Positions 1 to 8,477 of a DNA stretch of 64,000 nucleotides are shown one piece after another. Where the stretch lies: contig DASUPK010000050.1 of NCBI GenBank assembly GCA_036276255.1, forward strand, positions 28,575 to 92,574. Reading direction: 5' to 3'. The number at the start of each line of letters is the position of its first letter. The stretch's first letter is position 1. The notes under the pieces were generated by a model. It made no database searches. It saw only the letters and a program-made list of their open reading frames with translations, and had not been told where the DNA came from. This stretch comes from DASUPK01 sp036276255. Its GTDB lineage: Bacteria > Actinomycetota > Thermoleophilia > Solirubrobacterales > 70-9. The position numbers and the translations under genes were made by a program.

Positions 1-2
1 CG

Positions 3-740
3 ATCATGGGCCACTCGCGGCCGGGTGACATGGGCTTCGACATCGTCCACGTCAACCTGCACAAGTCCTTCTCGCAGCCCCATGGCGGCGGCGGCCCGGG
101 GGCCGGACCGATCGCCTGCTCGGACCGGATCGAGCCGTTCCTGCCCCGCCCCCAGGTGGTGCGCAGCGAGCCCCAGAACGGGGGAGAGCCGTCCTTCGAT
201 CTCGACTTCGACCGCCCGAAGTCGATCGGCCGCCTGCGGGGCTTCCAGGGCAACTTCGGCGTCTTCGTGCGCTCCTACGCCTACATCCTCAGCCTGGGCG
301 GCGACGGCCTCCAGGAGGCCTCCGAGACCGCCGTGCTGAACGCCAACTACCTGCTCGCCAAGCTGAGTGAGGGGAAGGCCGGCAAGTACACGCCGGTCGC
401 CTTCCAGAACCGCCCGATGCACGAGTTCGTGCTCTCCGGAGCCCCGGCCAAGAAGGAGCTCGGCATCAAGACGCTCGATATCGCCAAGCGCCTGCTCGAC
501 CACGGCATGCACCCGCCCACCGTCTACTTCCCGCTGCTGGTCGACGAGGCCCTGATGGTCGAGCCGACCGAGACCGAGACGCGCGAGACGCTCGACGCCT
601 TCGCCGAGGCGATCGACGCGATTCTCGTCGAGGCCGAGGACGACCCCGCAGTTGCTCAGCAGGCCCCCTACACGACCCCGGTCCGCCGCCTCGACGAGGT
701 CGCGGCGAACCGGAAGCCCGTCGTCCGCCAGCCCCTCTGA
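3..740 (+). CDS. gcvPB: Glycine dehydrogenase (decarboxylating) subunit 2, C-terminal part
   Basis: Partial gene cut by the window start; about 245 C-terminal residues remain. It is the PLP-binding half of the two-subunit P-protein of the glycine cleavage system, which decarboxylates glycine and passes the aminomethyl group to the lipoyl H-protein in the cytoplasm. The PLP lysine lies in VNLHKSF, followed by the glycine-rich HGGGGPGAGPI motif typical of GcvPB. The family is about 490-530 residues, so roughly half is missing upstream. The reading frame is open from base 3 and stops at TGA 738-740. Its partner gcvPA would be expected just outside the window. Confidence 0.95.
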   Translation: MMGHSRPGDMGFDIVHVNLHKSFSQPHGGGGPGAGPIACSDRIEPFLPRPQVVRSEPQNGGEPSFDLDFDRPKSIGRLRGFQGNFGVFVRSYAYILSLGGDGLQEASETAVLNANYLLAKLSEGKAGKYTPVAFQNRPMHEFVLSGAPAKKELGIKTLDIAKRLLDHGMHPPTVYFPLLVDEALMVEPTETETRETLDAFAEAIDAILVEAEDDPAVAQQAPYTTPVRRLDEVAANRKPVVRQPL

Positions 741-750
741 AACCGCCGCA

Positions 751-788
751 GGGCGCCGACACCCCCAGGTGCTGGGCTGCCGGCGCCC
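751..788. terminator. Inverted repeat between convergent genes, possible bidirectional terminator
   Basis: GGGCGCCG (751-758) is exactly complementary to CGGCGCCC (781-788), giving an 8-bp GC stem around a 22-nt loop. It lies between the stop of gcvPB and the stop of the convergent secreted-protein gene. There is no T-tract, so intrinsic termination is inferred only from position and stem strength. Confidence 0.45.
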
Positions 789-803
789 CGTGACTTTCAG
801 GCG

Positions 804-1319
804 TTAGCCCTTGACGAGCTTCGCTCCGGGAATCTTGAGCGCGGTGATCTCGGCGTGGTTCACGTCCGCCGCCAGGCTCGAGGAGCAGGTGAGCTGGGCG
901 GTCGTGGCCGCCTTGGCCTGGCCCGAGACCTCCATCGCAACGCTGCTCTGCGCGGAGATCGTGCCGGTACCGGTGAACGTGTCGGATTGGTCCTGACCGA
1001 CGCCGTTCAGCCGCAGGAAGCAGCTGATGTTCGCGCTCGCCGCGTTCTGTCGGACATCGAACGTCGACCGGACGTCATAGGCGCCCTGACCAAGGCTGAG
1101 AGTGCCGAGCACCGTCTGCGATGTGCTCAGGTTCTTGACGCCGGAGATCGACAGCTGCGTGACGTTCGTCTTCTTCGCGATCGTCTTGTTGACCTTCTTC
1201 GCGGTTACTCCGCTCGACCCGGCGATCACCGGGGTAACCAGCAGGGCGGTCGCCAGGACGGCGGCGAGGACCGCCGGAATCGCCCAGCGCCCCGCGCCTC
1301 TCTTCAAATGAGACATCAA
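804..1319 (-). CDS. Putative secreted protein of unknown function
   Basis: A 171-residue protein that I do not recognise by name. Residues about 12-34 form a hydrophobic segment with an Ala-Gly exit (VTPVIAGSSG), consistent with a signal peptide or single N-terminal anchor. A Lys/Thr/Val-rich stretch follows (KKVNKTIAKKT), then a region of alternating hydrophobic and Ser/Thr residues that suggests a beta-rich extracellular domain with two cysteines. Similar small exported proteins are frequent in Thermoleophilia. It is convergent with gcvPB. An ATG at 1316 is an alternative start. Function is unknown. Confidence 0.7.
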   Translation of the reverse strand: MMSHLKRGAGRWAIPAVLAAVLATALLVTPVIAGSSGVTAKKVNKTIAKKTNVTQLSISGVKNLSTSQTVLGTLSLGQGAYDVRSTFDVRQNAASANISCFLRLNGVGQDQSDTFTGTGTISAQSSVAMEVSGQAKAATTAQLTCSSSLAADVNHAEITALKIPGAKLVKG

Positions 1320-1401
1320 TCCCTCCTTCGATTTGCCGCGCCCGGACGCGGGCGCACGGAGGGCACCTTGTCACGGGCCTCGGAGGGCAATCCGGGGCCG
1401 C

Positions 1402-2337
1402 CTAGTCGGTCTCGAGCTCGCCGAGGTCGGGCAGCTTCTGCTTGGTGGAGAGCACCGGCTCGAACAGGTCGCCCTCCTTCTCGATCCGCTTGATCGCGGC
1501 CGGAATCTCGAAACGGAGTCTCTCGGCGCTCTTCTTGTTCTTTGCCGCCCGCTCGACCTCCCGCCAATGCAGCGGGATCGACACCGTCGGGTACTCGCGG
1601 GCCCGCAGCGAGTACACGGCGATCGTCGTCTTCTTCTGGTGGTTCTGGCTCCAGTCGACGAAGACCTTGCCGCGCCGATCGACCTTGGCCATCTTGGAGA
1701 CGACCTCCTTCGGAGTCTGCTTCTCGAGCAGCTGGGCGACTGCCTTGGCGAACGGGCTCGTCTGCTCGTACGTCACCTTGGTGTTGAGCGGGAAGTAGAC
1801 CTGCAGGCCCTTGCCGCCCGAGACCTTCGGGAACCCCTCGAGTCCGAACGCGTTGAATAGCTCCCTGACCCGCAGGGCGACCTTGCAGCACTCGACCAGG
1901 CCCGCGGGCTCGCCGGGGTCGAGGTCGAAGGCGAGCACCGTCGGCTGCTCCATGCGCTTCGATTTGGAGAGCGAGGGGTGGAGCTCCAGCGCCGCGAGCT
2001 GGGCCATCCAGATCAGCGTGGGGCGGTTCTCGCAGAGGCAGAAGTCGATCTCACCGGCGCGGCGATCGACGTAGATCGGGGTCGTCTTCACCCATTCGGG
2101 CCGATGCTTCGGGCAGTTCTTCTCGAAGAACGACGTCTGCGGCTTGCCCACTCCCTCGGGGAAGCGGCGGAGGGTCAGCGGCCGGCCCTTCAGGTGCGGA
2201 ATGAGCAGGTCCGCGACCCGGGCGTAGTAGTCGATCACCTCCGCCTTGGTCGTCTTGGTCTTCGGGTAGAGGACCTTGTCGAGGTTGGTCAGCTTGACCT
2301 TGCGCCGACCAATCGTTACTTCAGTGCCCTTGGCTAT
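1402..2337 (-). CDS. ligD: LigD-type NHEJ polymerase/primase domain protein
   Basis: Stand-alone polymerase domain of the LigD end-joining system: an archaeo-eukaryotic-primase-like enzyme that fills gaps and adds ribonucleotides at double-strand breaks held by Ku. Visible motifs are the catalytic Asp pair in FDLDPGEPAG, SGGKGLQVYFPL, and the third Asp in VDWSQNHQ. The conserved N-terminal motif TNLDKVLYP is encoded at about 2289-2263, upstream of the first conventional start (GTG 2238). No ATG, GTG or TTG exists upstream in this frame. I place the start at ATA 2337-2335, which overlaps the Ku stop as ATAG and follows GAAGG by 7 nt; it would give Met-Ala-Lys-Gly-Thr. The conventional reading is 1402-2238 (278 aa). 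Function is sure, the start is not. Confidence 0.88.
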   Translation of the reverse strand: MAKGTEVTIGRRKVKLTNLDKVLYPKTKTTKAEVIDYYARVADLLIPHLKGRPLTLRRFPEGVGKPQTSFFEKNCPKHRPEWVKTTPIYVDRRAGEIDFCLCENRPTLIWMAQLAALELHPSLSKSKRMEQPTVLAFDLDPGEPAGLVECCKVALRVRELFNAFGLEGFPKVSGGKGLQVYFPLNTKVTYEQTSPFAKAVAQLLEKQTPKEVVSKMAKVDRRGKVFVDWSQNHQKKTTIAVYSLRAREYPTVSIPLHWREVERAAKNKKSAERLRFEIPAAIKRIEKEGDLFEPVLSTKQKLPDLGELETD

Positions 2338-3284
2338 GCCTTGGCCTTCTTGCGAGAGGTGGACTTGCGGCCGTTGCTGGAGCTCTTCGACTTGGTGCTG
2401 GAGCTCTTCGAGCTGGAGGTGGACTTCGCCTTGGGCTTGGCCTTCGGCTTCGGCTTGGGCTTCGACGCCTTGCCGTCGGTGGCCGCTTCCTCGCCGCGGA
2501 CCGCGCTCAGGCTCTCCTCGAGGGCGGCCATCAGGTCCGGAGCCTTGGTCGGCTCCGGTTCTTCGCTGGGCGCGCTGACGACCTCCTTGCCGGCAGCCTT
2601 GCGCTCGAGCACGTCGAGCAGCTCCTCGCGGTACTCGTCCCGGTAGCTGTTGGGATTGAAGTCGCTGGTGAGGGACTCGATCAGCTGCTTGGCCATCTCG
2701 AGCTCACGCTTCTCGGGCTTCTTCGGCTTCGCGCCCTCGAAGACGTCATCGAGGTCCTTGGGAGAGGTGACCTCGTCGTGGAATCGCATCGTGGTCAGGG
2801 TGAGGACGTCGTCCATGGGGCGGATTGCCGCGAGGTGCTCCTTGTTGCGGAGCACGAAGCGGGCAACGGCGACCTTGCGTGCATCCTTCATCGCCTGGAC
2901 GAGCAGCGCATATGCGCGCTCCGCGCCCTTGTCCGGCCCGAGGTAGTAGGGCTGCTCGAAGTAGATGGGGTCGATGTCGTCGAGGTCGACGAAGTCCTGG
3001 ATCTCGATCGCTCGGGTCTTCTTGGGGTCGAGATCGGAGAGCTCGTCTCGGCTCAGGACCACGTACTGGTCCGGCGCGTACTCGTAGCCCTTGACGATCT
3101 TCTCGTAGGGGACCTCCTTGCCGTCGGATTCCGCGACGCGCTTGTGCTTGACCCGCGAGCTGTCGCTCTCGCGAAGCTCGCGGAATCGCACGGTCTGCTT
3201 GGAGACCGCGCTGTACAGCTTCACGGGCACGTTCAGCAGCCCAAAGCTGATCGATCCACTCCATATCGCCCTAGCCAAGCTCAA
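2334..3284 (-). CDS. ku: Non-homologous end-joining protein Ku
   Basis: Bacterial Ku, 316 residues. It forms a homodimeric ring that threads onto DNA double-strand-break ends and recruits the LigD-type polymerase and ligase. The N-terminus (RAIWSGSISFGLLNVPVKLY) is the classic start of bacterial Ku, and the core contains YEYAPDQYVVL and DPIYFEQPYYLGP. After about residue 255 comes a long low-complexity Lys/Ser/Thr tail (SKSSSTKSKSSSNGRK), as in actinobacterial Ku proteins where basic tails bind DNA. It lies between the ligase gene and the polymerase gene on the same strand; the stop TAG 2336-2334 overlaps the inferred polymerase start. Confidence 0.97.
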   Translation of the reverse strand: MSLARAIWSGSISFGLLNVPVKLYSAVSKQTVRFRELRESDSSRVKHKRVAESDGKEVPYEKIVKGYEYAPDQYVVLSRDELSDLDPKKTRAIEIQDFVDLDDIDPIYFEQPYYLGPDKGAERAYALLVQAMKDARKVAVARFVLRNKEHLAAIRPMDDVLTLTTMRFHDEVTSPKDLDDVFEGAKPKKPEKRELEMAKQLIESLTSDFNPNSYRDEYREELLDVLERKAAGKEVVSAPSEEPEPTKAPDLMAALEESLSAVRGEEAATDGKASKPKPKPKAKPKAKSTSSSKSSSTKSKSSSNGRKSTSRKKAKA

Positions 3285-3405
3285 TCACCTCGATCCGAAT
3301 CCTTCGACATAGCTGAGAGTACCCCTGGGGTCCCATCGGCAATCGGGCGCAACCTTGCGTCCTTGCGGCTGTAGTGACTGCCCCGGCGGCCGAAACTCAT
3401 CGCCC

Positions 3406-4401
3406 TCAGAACTCCTTGACCACCTCGCGCGGGTCCTTGTCGTCCCGCATGCCCTTGAACGCCGGCTGCCGGAGCGTTCCCTGATTCGTCCACTCGGTCC
3501 AGGAGACCTCGCAGAAGAGCTCCGGCTCGCACCAGACCGCGAACCGGGCCTTCGGGCCGGTCGGGGCGCCGACGTCGAACGGGCTGTCAGGGCGCTCTCG
3601 CTTACGGAGCTCCTTCGTCAGGAACTCGAGGTCGCTCTCCTTCAGGCCGGAGCCGACGCCCCCCGCGAAGTGCAGCGTCTGGCGCTGCCCCTTGCGGAGC
3701 TCGGAGCGTCGCTTGTCGTAGTAGCCGACCAGGACCGACCCGACCCGCTTCGCACGGCTGCCCTCGCCGGGGATATAGCCCCCGATCACGAACTCCTGGC
3801 GCTTCCAGACCCTGGTCTTGATCCACTCCCCGGTGCGCTTGCCGGGTCGGTAGGGACTGTCGGCGTCCTTGGAGACGATCCCCTCGAGTCCCTGGCGGCG
3901 CGCGGCCTCGAGCAGGTCGGCACCTCCGTCGAGCCGGTAGGCGGGAGTCCGCCAGCGTGGGCCGTCGAGACCGAGCCCGGCGAGCAGCTCGCGGCGCTGC
4001 AGGTAGGTGAGGTCGCGAAGATTCCGGCCGTCCAGGTGCAGCAGGTCGAAGATCACGTAGTCGACGGGCTGCTGCTTCATCCTCGCCTTGACGGCGCCGG
4101 GCGAGGTCAGCCCCATGCGGCTCTGGATCAGCTGGAAGCGTGGGCGCCCCTCGCCGTCGAGAGCGACAACCTCGCCGTCGAGAATCGCCGAGTGGTCGCC
4201 GATCGCCTCGGCGATCGCCTCGAGCTCCGGATAGCGCGCGCTGACGTCCTCCTGGCGGCGACTCAGCATCGACCACTTGCCGCGCGCGGCATACCCGAGG
4301 GCCCTGATGCCGTCCCACTTGATCTCGTAGGCCCATTCGCCGGAGTCGGACCCCGGCACGTCGCCGGGCTTGGCGAGCATCGGGTCGAGCCTCCTGGGCA
4401 T
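3406..4401 (-). CDS. ligD: ATP-dependent DNA ligase, LigD/LigC type
   Basis: ATP-dependent DNA ligase that seals nicks in NHEJ, 331 residues. The nucleotidyltransferase motif I lysine is in EIKWDGIRAL, motif III/IIIa-like ILDGEVVALD follows, motif IV is EGIVSKDADS, and motif V is the lysine pair in GEWIKTRVWK. The C-terminal third looks like the OB fold (GGVGSGL, FCEVSWTEWT). No 3'-phosphoesterase or polymerase domain is attached, so the three LigD activities are split or partly absent here. The start ATG 4401 has AAGGAG 3 nt upstream; an in-frame GTG at 4458 (350 aa) lacks a Shine-Dalgarno. It is first in the ligase-Ku-polymerase group and divergent from fetA. Confidence 0.93.
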   Translation of the reverse strand: MPRRLDPMLAKPGDVPGSDSGEWAYEIKWDGIRALGYAARGKWSMLSRRQEDVSARYPELEAIAEAIGDHSAILDGEVVALDGEGRPRFQLIQSRMGLTSPGAVKARMKQQPVDYVIFDLLHLDGRNLRDLTYLQRRELLAGLGLDGPRWRTPAYRLDGGADLLEAARRQGLEGIVSKDADSPYRPGKRTGEWIKTRVWKRQEFVIGGYIPGEGSRAKRVGSVLVGYYDKRRSELRKGQRQTLHFAGGVGSGLKESDLEFLTKELRKRERPDSPFDVGAPTGPKARFAVWCEPELFCEVSWTEWTNQGTLRQPAFKGMRDDKDPREVVKEF

Positions 4402-4506
4402 GCGCTCCTTAGGGGCGGCATCCAGCGGCGAGCGGGTTTCGGCGTTCGTCCTCGGCACGCCATCGATTATGCGGGTCGATTTAGAACCGAGTCGGATAAT
4501 CGGCAG

Positions 4507-5205
4507 GTGCTCTTCGAGCTCGAGGACGTCAGCTATGCGCGCTCCGGAAAGCTCGTGCTGCGCGATCTGGGCGCCCGGTTGCCGGTCGGCGCCAGCTCGG
4601 TCGTTGGCCCCTCGGGCAGCGGCAAGTCGACGCTGCTGAGGCTGCTCAACCGTCTCGCCGATCCGGACTCCGGCACGGTCGTCTACGAGGGGAAGGACGT
4701 CCGCGAGCGCGATCCCCTGGCGCTCCGCCGCGAGGTCTGCCTCGTACCCCAGCTCCCGGCGCTGATCGAGGGCACCGTCCACGACAACGTCGCCTACGGG
4801 CCGCGCCTTGCTGGGCACAGCTTCGACGCGCGCAGCTGCCTCGAGCTCGCCGGCCTGGACCCGGCATTCGAGGACCGCGACTCCGCCAAGCTCTCGGTCG
4901 GCGAGCAGCAGCGCGTCATGCTGGCGCGGGCGCTCGCGCTCGAACCCCGGGTACTGCTCCTGGATGAGCCCACCTCAGCGCTCGACCAGACCGCCCGCGA
5001 CGCGGTGGAGGCGACTCTCCAGGGCCTGCGCGCCCGGACGGCGATCTCGACCGTGGTCGTCACGCACGACATGGAGCAGGCGAGGCGGCTCGCCGACTAC
5101 GTCGTCCGGATCGAAAACGGGAGGGCGAGCGCCCAGGGACCAATCGGTGAGGTCCTCGATCAGGAGGTCGAGCCCGCGATCGCCACGGCGGAGGACGCCA
5201 CATGA
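4507..5205 (+). CDS. fetA: ABC transporter ATP-binding protein, FetA/YbbL type
   Basis: ATPase subunit (232 aa) of a two-gene ABC transporter. Walker A is VGPSGSGKST near residue 37, the signature is LSVGEQQRV (LSGGQ variant), Walker B is VLLLDEPTSALD and the switch is VVVTHD. The next gene overlaps by 4 nt (ATGA) and encodes a FetB-family permease, a pairing known from E. coli FetAB (YbbL-YbbM), implicated in iron export and oxidative-stress resistance. GTG start; it is divergent from the ligase gene about 100 bp away. The iron substrate is inferred from the family only. Confidence 0.87.
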   Translation: MLFELEDVSYARSGKLVLRDLGARLPVGASSVVGPSGSGKSTLLRLLNRLADPDSGTVVYEGKDVRERDPLALRREVCLVPQLPALIEGTVHDNVAYGPRLAGHSFDARSCLELAGLDPAFEDRDSAKLSVGEQQRVMLARALALEPRVLLLDEPTSALDQTARDAVEATLQGLRARTAISTVVVTHDMEQARRLADYVVRIENGRASAQGPIGEVLDQEVEPAIATAEDAT

Positions 5206-5993
5206 CGCATCTCGCCGCCGCCTCCTCGATCCACGTCACTCTCGGCGAGGTTGCCGCGGCCCTGGCACTGGTCGCGATCGCCGCGATCGCCTCGCGCGCC
5301 TGGCACGCGGAGCTCGAGGAGGACATCGGGATCGCGGTGTTCCGCTCCCTCGTACAGCTGACTGCGATCGGCTACGTGATCACCCTGATCTTCGACCAGG
5401 ACTCGGCCGTGCTCGTGCTCGCTCTGATCACGGTGATGGTGGTCTTCGGCGCGTTCACTGCCCGCAATCGCGCCAAGTGCGTGCCGAACGCCTTCTGGCC
5501 GCTGCTCATCGCGCTCGCCGTGGCGGCGGCCGCGACGTTGGGCCTGGTGATCGCCCTGGGCATCTTCCCGGCGACCCCGCGCTATCTGGTGCCGGTCGGG
5601 GGCATGGTGATCGGCAACTCGATGACGTCGGCCGCAGTGGCCCTCAACCGGCTCGGGGAGGACGTCCACGACCAGTCGCGCACGATCGAGGCGACCCTGG
5701 CGCTCGGCGCGACGTCGTCCCAGGCGGTCACGCCCCTCGTCCAGCGCAGCCTGCGCTCGGGGATGATCACCCTGGTCGACTCCACGAAGACCACCGGCCT
5801 GATCTTCTTCCCCGGGACGATGGTGGGAATGCTGCTCGCCGGAGCGAACCCGACGGACGCCGTGCGGCTCCAGCTGATCCTTCTCTACGTGCTGCTCGGC
5901 GCGGCCTCGATCGCCGCGCTGATGGCGATCACCCTGGCGCGGCGGAACTTCTTCACGTCCGCGCACCAGTTGCGCGAGCCCCCCGAGCCCTAG
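5202..5993 (+). CDS. fetB: ABC transporter permease, FetB/YbbM (UPF0014) family
   Basis: Integral membrane permease of 263 residues with about seven hydrophobic segments. The family core is recognisable: VPVGGMVIGNSMTSAAVALNR, followed by RTIEATLALGAT and the coupling-helix-like region MITLVDSTKTTGLIFFPG. Together with the overlapping ATPase it would form a putative metal (iron) exporter in the cytoplasmic membrane. The stop TAG is shared through a CTAG palindrome with the stop of the convergent polysaccharide deacetylase. Confidence 0.9.
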   Translation: MTHLAAASSIHVTLGEVAAALALVAIAAIASRAWHAELEEDIGIAVFRSLVQLTAIGYVITLIFDQDSAVLVLALITVMVVFGAFTARNRAKCVPNAFWPLLIALAVAAAATLGLVIALGIFPATPRYLVPVGGMVIGNSMTSAAVALNRLGEDVHDQSRTIEATLALGATSSQAVTPLVQRSLRSGMITLVDSTKTTGLIFFPGTMVGMLLAGANPTDAVRLQLILLYVLLGAASIAALMAITLARRNFFTSAHQLREPPEP

Positions 5994-6760
5994 GTGCCTG
6001 GGGCCTTGGGCGCCTTCGGATAGATGAACTTGTGGCCGAGCAGCTCGGCCACCGTCACGAACTTGTAGCCGCGGTGGCGGAAGTGGCTGAGGATCGCCGG
6101 CAGGGCAGCGACGGTCTCGCTGCGGTTGCCGCCGCCGTCGTGCATGACGACGATCGAGCCGTTGTGGGCGTTCGAGATGACGTTGGAGACGATCGCGCCG
6201 ACGCCCGGAGTGGCCCAGTCGCGGGGGTCGACGTCCCAGTTGACGGTGGTCATGTGAAGTGCGTGGGCGCGCGAGATCAGGCCGCTGTTGACGTTGCCGT
6301 CCGGCGGCCGGAAGTCGCAGGGCCGGAACCCGGTGGCCCGGCGAATCAGCCGGTTCGTCTCGTGAAGCGAGCCGCTCGACGGGTAGGTCTCGTGGTGCAG
6401 GGAGTGGTTGCCGATCTCGTTTCCCTGCCTGAGGATCTTCTTCATGGTGTCGGCTCGGCCCGGGGTCTCCTGGCCGATCTCGAAGAAGGTGGCGTGGGAA
6501 TCGAAGCGCCGCAGGACCCGCAGCACCTGTGGCGTGTAGTCACTGGGGCCGTCGTCGAATCCGATCGCGATCCGCTTGCGGCCTCGTGGGCCGTTCGTGA
6601 CGAAGGAACGGCCGCCGTGCGTGCACCCCGTCGGCGTGACGGGCCCGGGGCCGTTGTTCCGAGGCCGCCCGGGAGCAGGCCGACTCGCCCCGGCGCTCGC
6701 GCCTGAGGCCGCGACCAGGGTCAAGGACGCCATTGCGATGAGGATGATCCGCCCCTGCAT
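5990..6760 (-). CDS. Secreted polysaccharide deacetylase (NodB domain)
   Basis: A 256-residue exported NodB-fold (carbohydrate esterase 4) enzyme, likely removing N-acetyl groups from peptidoglycan or other amino-sugar polymers. Residues 1-24 are a signal peptide ending ASGASAGAS. Motif 1 is IGFDDGPSD with the catalytic/metal Asp pair, motif 2 is the metal His pair in NHSLHHETY, motif 3 is FRPPDGNVN, and the C-terminal motif region has VVMHDGGGNR. Start chosen at ATG 6760, directly before the signal peptide; no clear ribosome site. The product may act with the other wall enzymes in the window (11245-12703, 58259-59203). Confidence 0.9.
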   Translation of the reverse strand: MQGRIILIAMASLTLVAASGASAGASRPAPGRPRNNGPGPVTPTGCTHGGRSFVTNGPRGRKRIAIGFDDGPSDYTPQVLRVLRRFDSHATFFEIGQETPGRADTMKKILRQGNEIGNHSLHHETYPSSGSLHETNRLIRRATGFRPCDFRPPDGNVNSGLISRAHALHMTTVNWDVDPRDWATPGVGAIVSNVISNAHNGSIVVMHDGGGNRSETVAALPAILSHFRHRGYKFVTVAELLGHKFIYPKAPKAPGT

Positions 6761-6836
6761 CGGAACACCCAAGTCTCGCGTGTGAAGCGCCCGCCCGCAA
6801 GGGGCCCAACGGCGCTCCCCGCTAGGCTCGTTGTCA

Positions 6837-8468
6837 GTGGAGGATGAGCGCCGCCGACTGCGCTTCACCATCATCGCGACGATCCTGGGGTCGACCGTCG
6901 TCTTCCTCGACGCGACGGTCGTCAACGTCGCCCTGCCGGCGATCAGCGACGACCTGGGCACTGGCCTGGCGGACCAGCAGTGGGTCGTCGAGGCCTACCT
7001 GCTGGGGCTGGTTGCCCTCCTGCTGGTCGGTGGCTCACTCGGCGACCAGTTCGGCCGCCGTCGGATCTTCATCCTCGGTCTGGGCCTGTTCGGCGCCACC
7101 TCGATCCTGTGCGGCATCGCCCCCAGCAGCGGGGTGCTGATCGCCGCGCGCGGCCTGCAGGGGTTCGCGGGCGCCCTGCTCGTTCCGGGATCCCTGGCGA
7201 TCCTCGCCGCCACCTTCGAGGGCGCCGAGCGCGGCAAGGCGGTCGGGACCTGGACCGCCTGGACCGGGATTGCGACGGTGATCGGTCCGGCCGGCGGAGG
7301 CGCGCTGATCGAGGCGATCTCCTGGCGCGCGATCTTCCTGGTCAACGTGCCGCTGATCCTGGTGACGATGTGGATCGCGCACCGCTTCGTACGTGAGACC
7401 GTCGACCCCGAGGCCGATCGCCACATCGACTGGCTCGGTATCGCGACGTCCGCAGTGGGCCTCGGCCTGCCGGTGTTCGCCCTCATCCAGGAGCCGACCA
7501 AAGGCTGGGGCGACCCCGTGGTCTACGGGTCCCTGATCGCGGGGATCGCGATCTTCGCCTTCTTCATCTTCTGGGAATCGCGATACCGCCACGCGATGCT
7601 CGATCTCAGCCTCTTCAAGGTCCGGAACTTCGCGATCACGAACATCGAGACGCTGGTCGTCTACGCCGGGCTGTTCGGCGCGTTCTTCTTCATCACGCTG
7701 TTCCTGCAGCAGACCGCCGGGTACTCGCCGATCGGCGCAGGGCTCGCAACGACGCCGGTCTCGGTCGTCATGTTCCTTCTCTCGCCGCGCTTCGGGAAGA
7801 TGTCGACGGGGATCGGGCCGCGCGTGCCGATGACGGTGGGGCCAATCATCGGCGGGATCGGGCTGATCATGTTGACGCGAGTCGGCGCGAGCCCCAACTA
7901 CCTCACCGAGGTGCTCCCGGCGATCCTGGTCTTCGGGCTCGGGTTGTCGGCCACGGTCGCGCCGCTGACCGCCACCGCGCTCAACTCGGTCGAGGAGCGC
8001 CACGTCGGGGTCGCCTCCGGCATCAACAACGGGGTCTCCAGGGTCGCAGGGCTGCTCGCCATCGCGATCCTAGGCGCCATGATCGCGAGCAAGTTCACCT
8101 CGACAATCGACACCAACCTGGCCGGCAAGCATCTCTCCCCACGGGCCGAGCGGGTCGTCAGCAAGGCGAAGGACAAGCCGCTCGGCACGGTCGACACCGC
8201 CGGCCTCTCGGCCGTCGAGGCCACCACCGTTGATGACGCCGTCACCGACGCGTCGACGGACTCATTCCATGAGGGAGTGTTGGTCGGCGGCCTGCTGATG
8301 ATCTTGGGAGGCGTGATCGCCGGCATCGGCCTGCGCAATCCGAGCCGGCAGAACGAGTACGAGGGCCCGGGGGCGGCGACCGCCGGCGAATGTGCCCATT
8401 GCCCGGAGCATCTCGACGGCACGCCGCGGCGCGAAGAGGAGTCCGAGCCCGTGGCCGAACCGGCATAG
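6837..8468 (+). CDS. MFS multidrug efflux transporter, DHA2 (EmrB/QacA) family
   Basis: A 543-residue integral membrane proton-coupled exporter of the 14-TM DHA2 family. Early motif TVVNVALPAI and motif A-like GSLGDQFGRRR are typical of EmrB/QacA pumps; motif C-like GPAGGGALIEAISWRAIFLVN follows. A periplasmic-type hydrophilic loop lies near residues 430-475, and the C-terminal tail is acidic and Pro/Glu-rich. The start is GTG 6837; an upstream TTG at 6831 is possible. It is divergent from the polysaccharide deacetylase. The substrate cannot be told from sequence. Confidence 0.9.
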   Translation: MEDERRRLRFTIIATILGSTVVFLDATVVNVALPAISDDLGTGLADQQWVVEAYLLGLVALLLVGGSLGDQFGRRRIFILGLGLFGATSILCGIAPSSGVLIAARGLQGFAGALLVPGSLAILAATFEGAERGKAVGTWTAWTGIATVIGPAGGGALIEAISWRAIFLVNVPLILVTMWIAHRFVRETVDPEADRHIDWLGIATSAVGLGLPVFALIQEPTKGWGDPVVYGSLIAGIAIFAFFIFWESRYRHAMLDLSLFKVRNFAITNIETLVVYAGLFGAFFFITLFLQQTAGYSPIGAGLATTPVSVVMFLLSPRFGKMSTGIGPRVPMTVGPIIGGIGLIMLTRVGASPNYLTEVLPAILVFGLGLSATVAPLTATALNSVEERHVGVASGINNGVSRVAGLLAIAILGAMIASKFTSTIDTNLAGKHLSPRAERVVSKAKDKPLGTVDTAGLSAVEATTVDDAVTDASTDSFHEGVLVGGLLMILGGVIAGIGLRNPSRQNEYEGPGAATAGECAHCPEHLDGTPRREEESEPVAEPA

Positions 8469-8477
8469 GCTGTCGTG

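Noticed and set aside
4402..4818. N-terminal extension of the DNA ligase to 4818
   Set aside because: The extension overlaps the divergent fetA gene and has no conserved motif; ATG 4401 has a Shine-Dalgarno.
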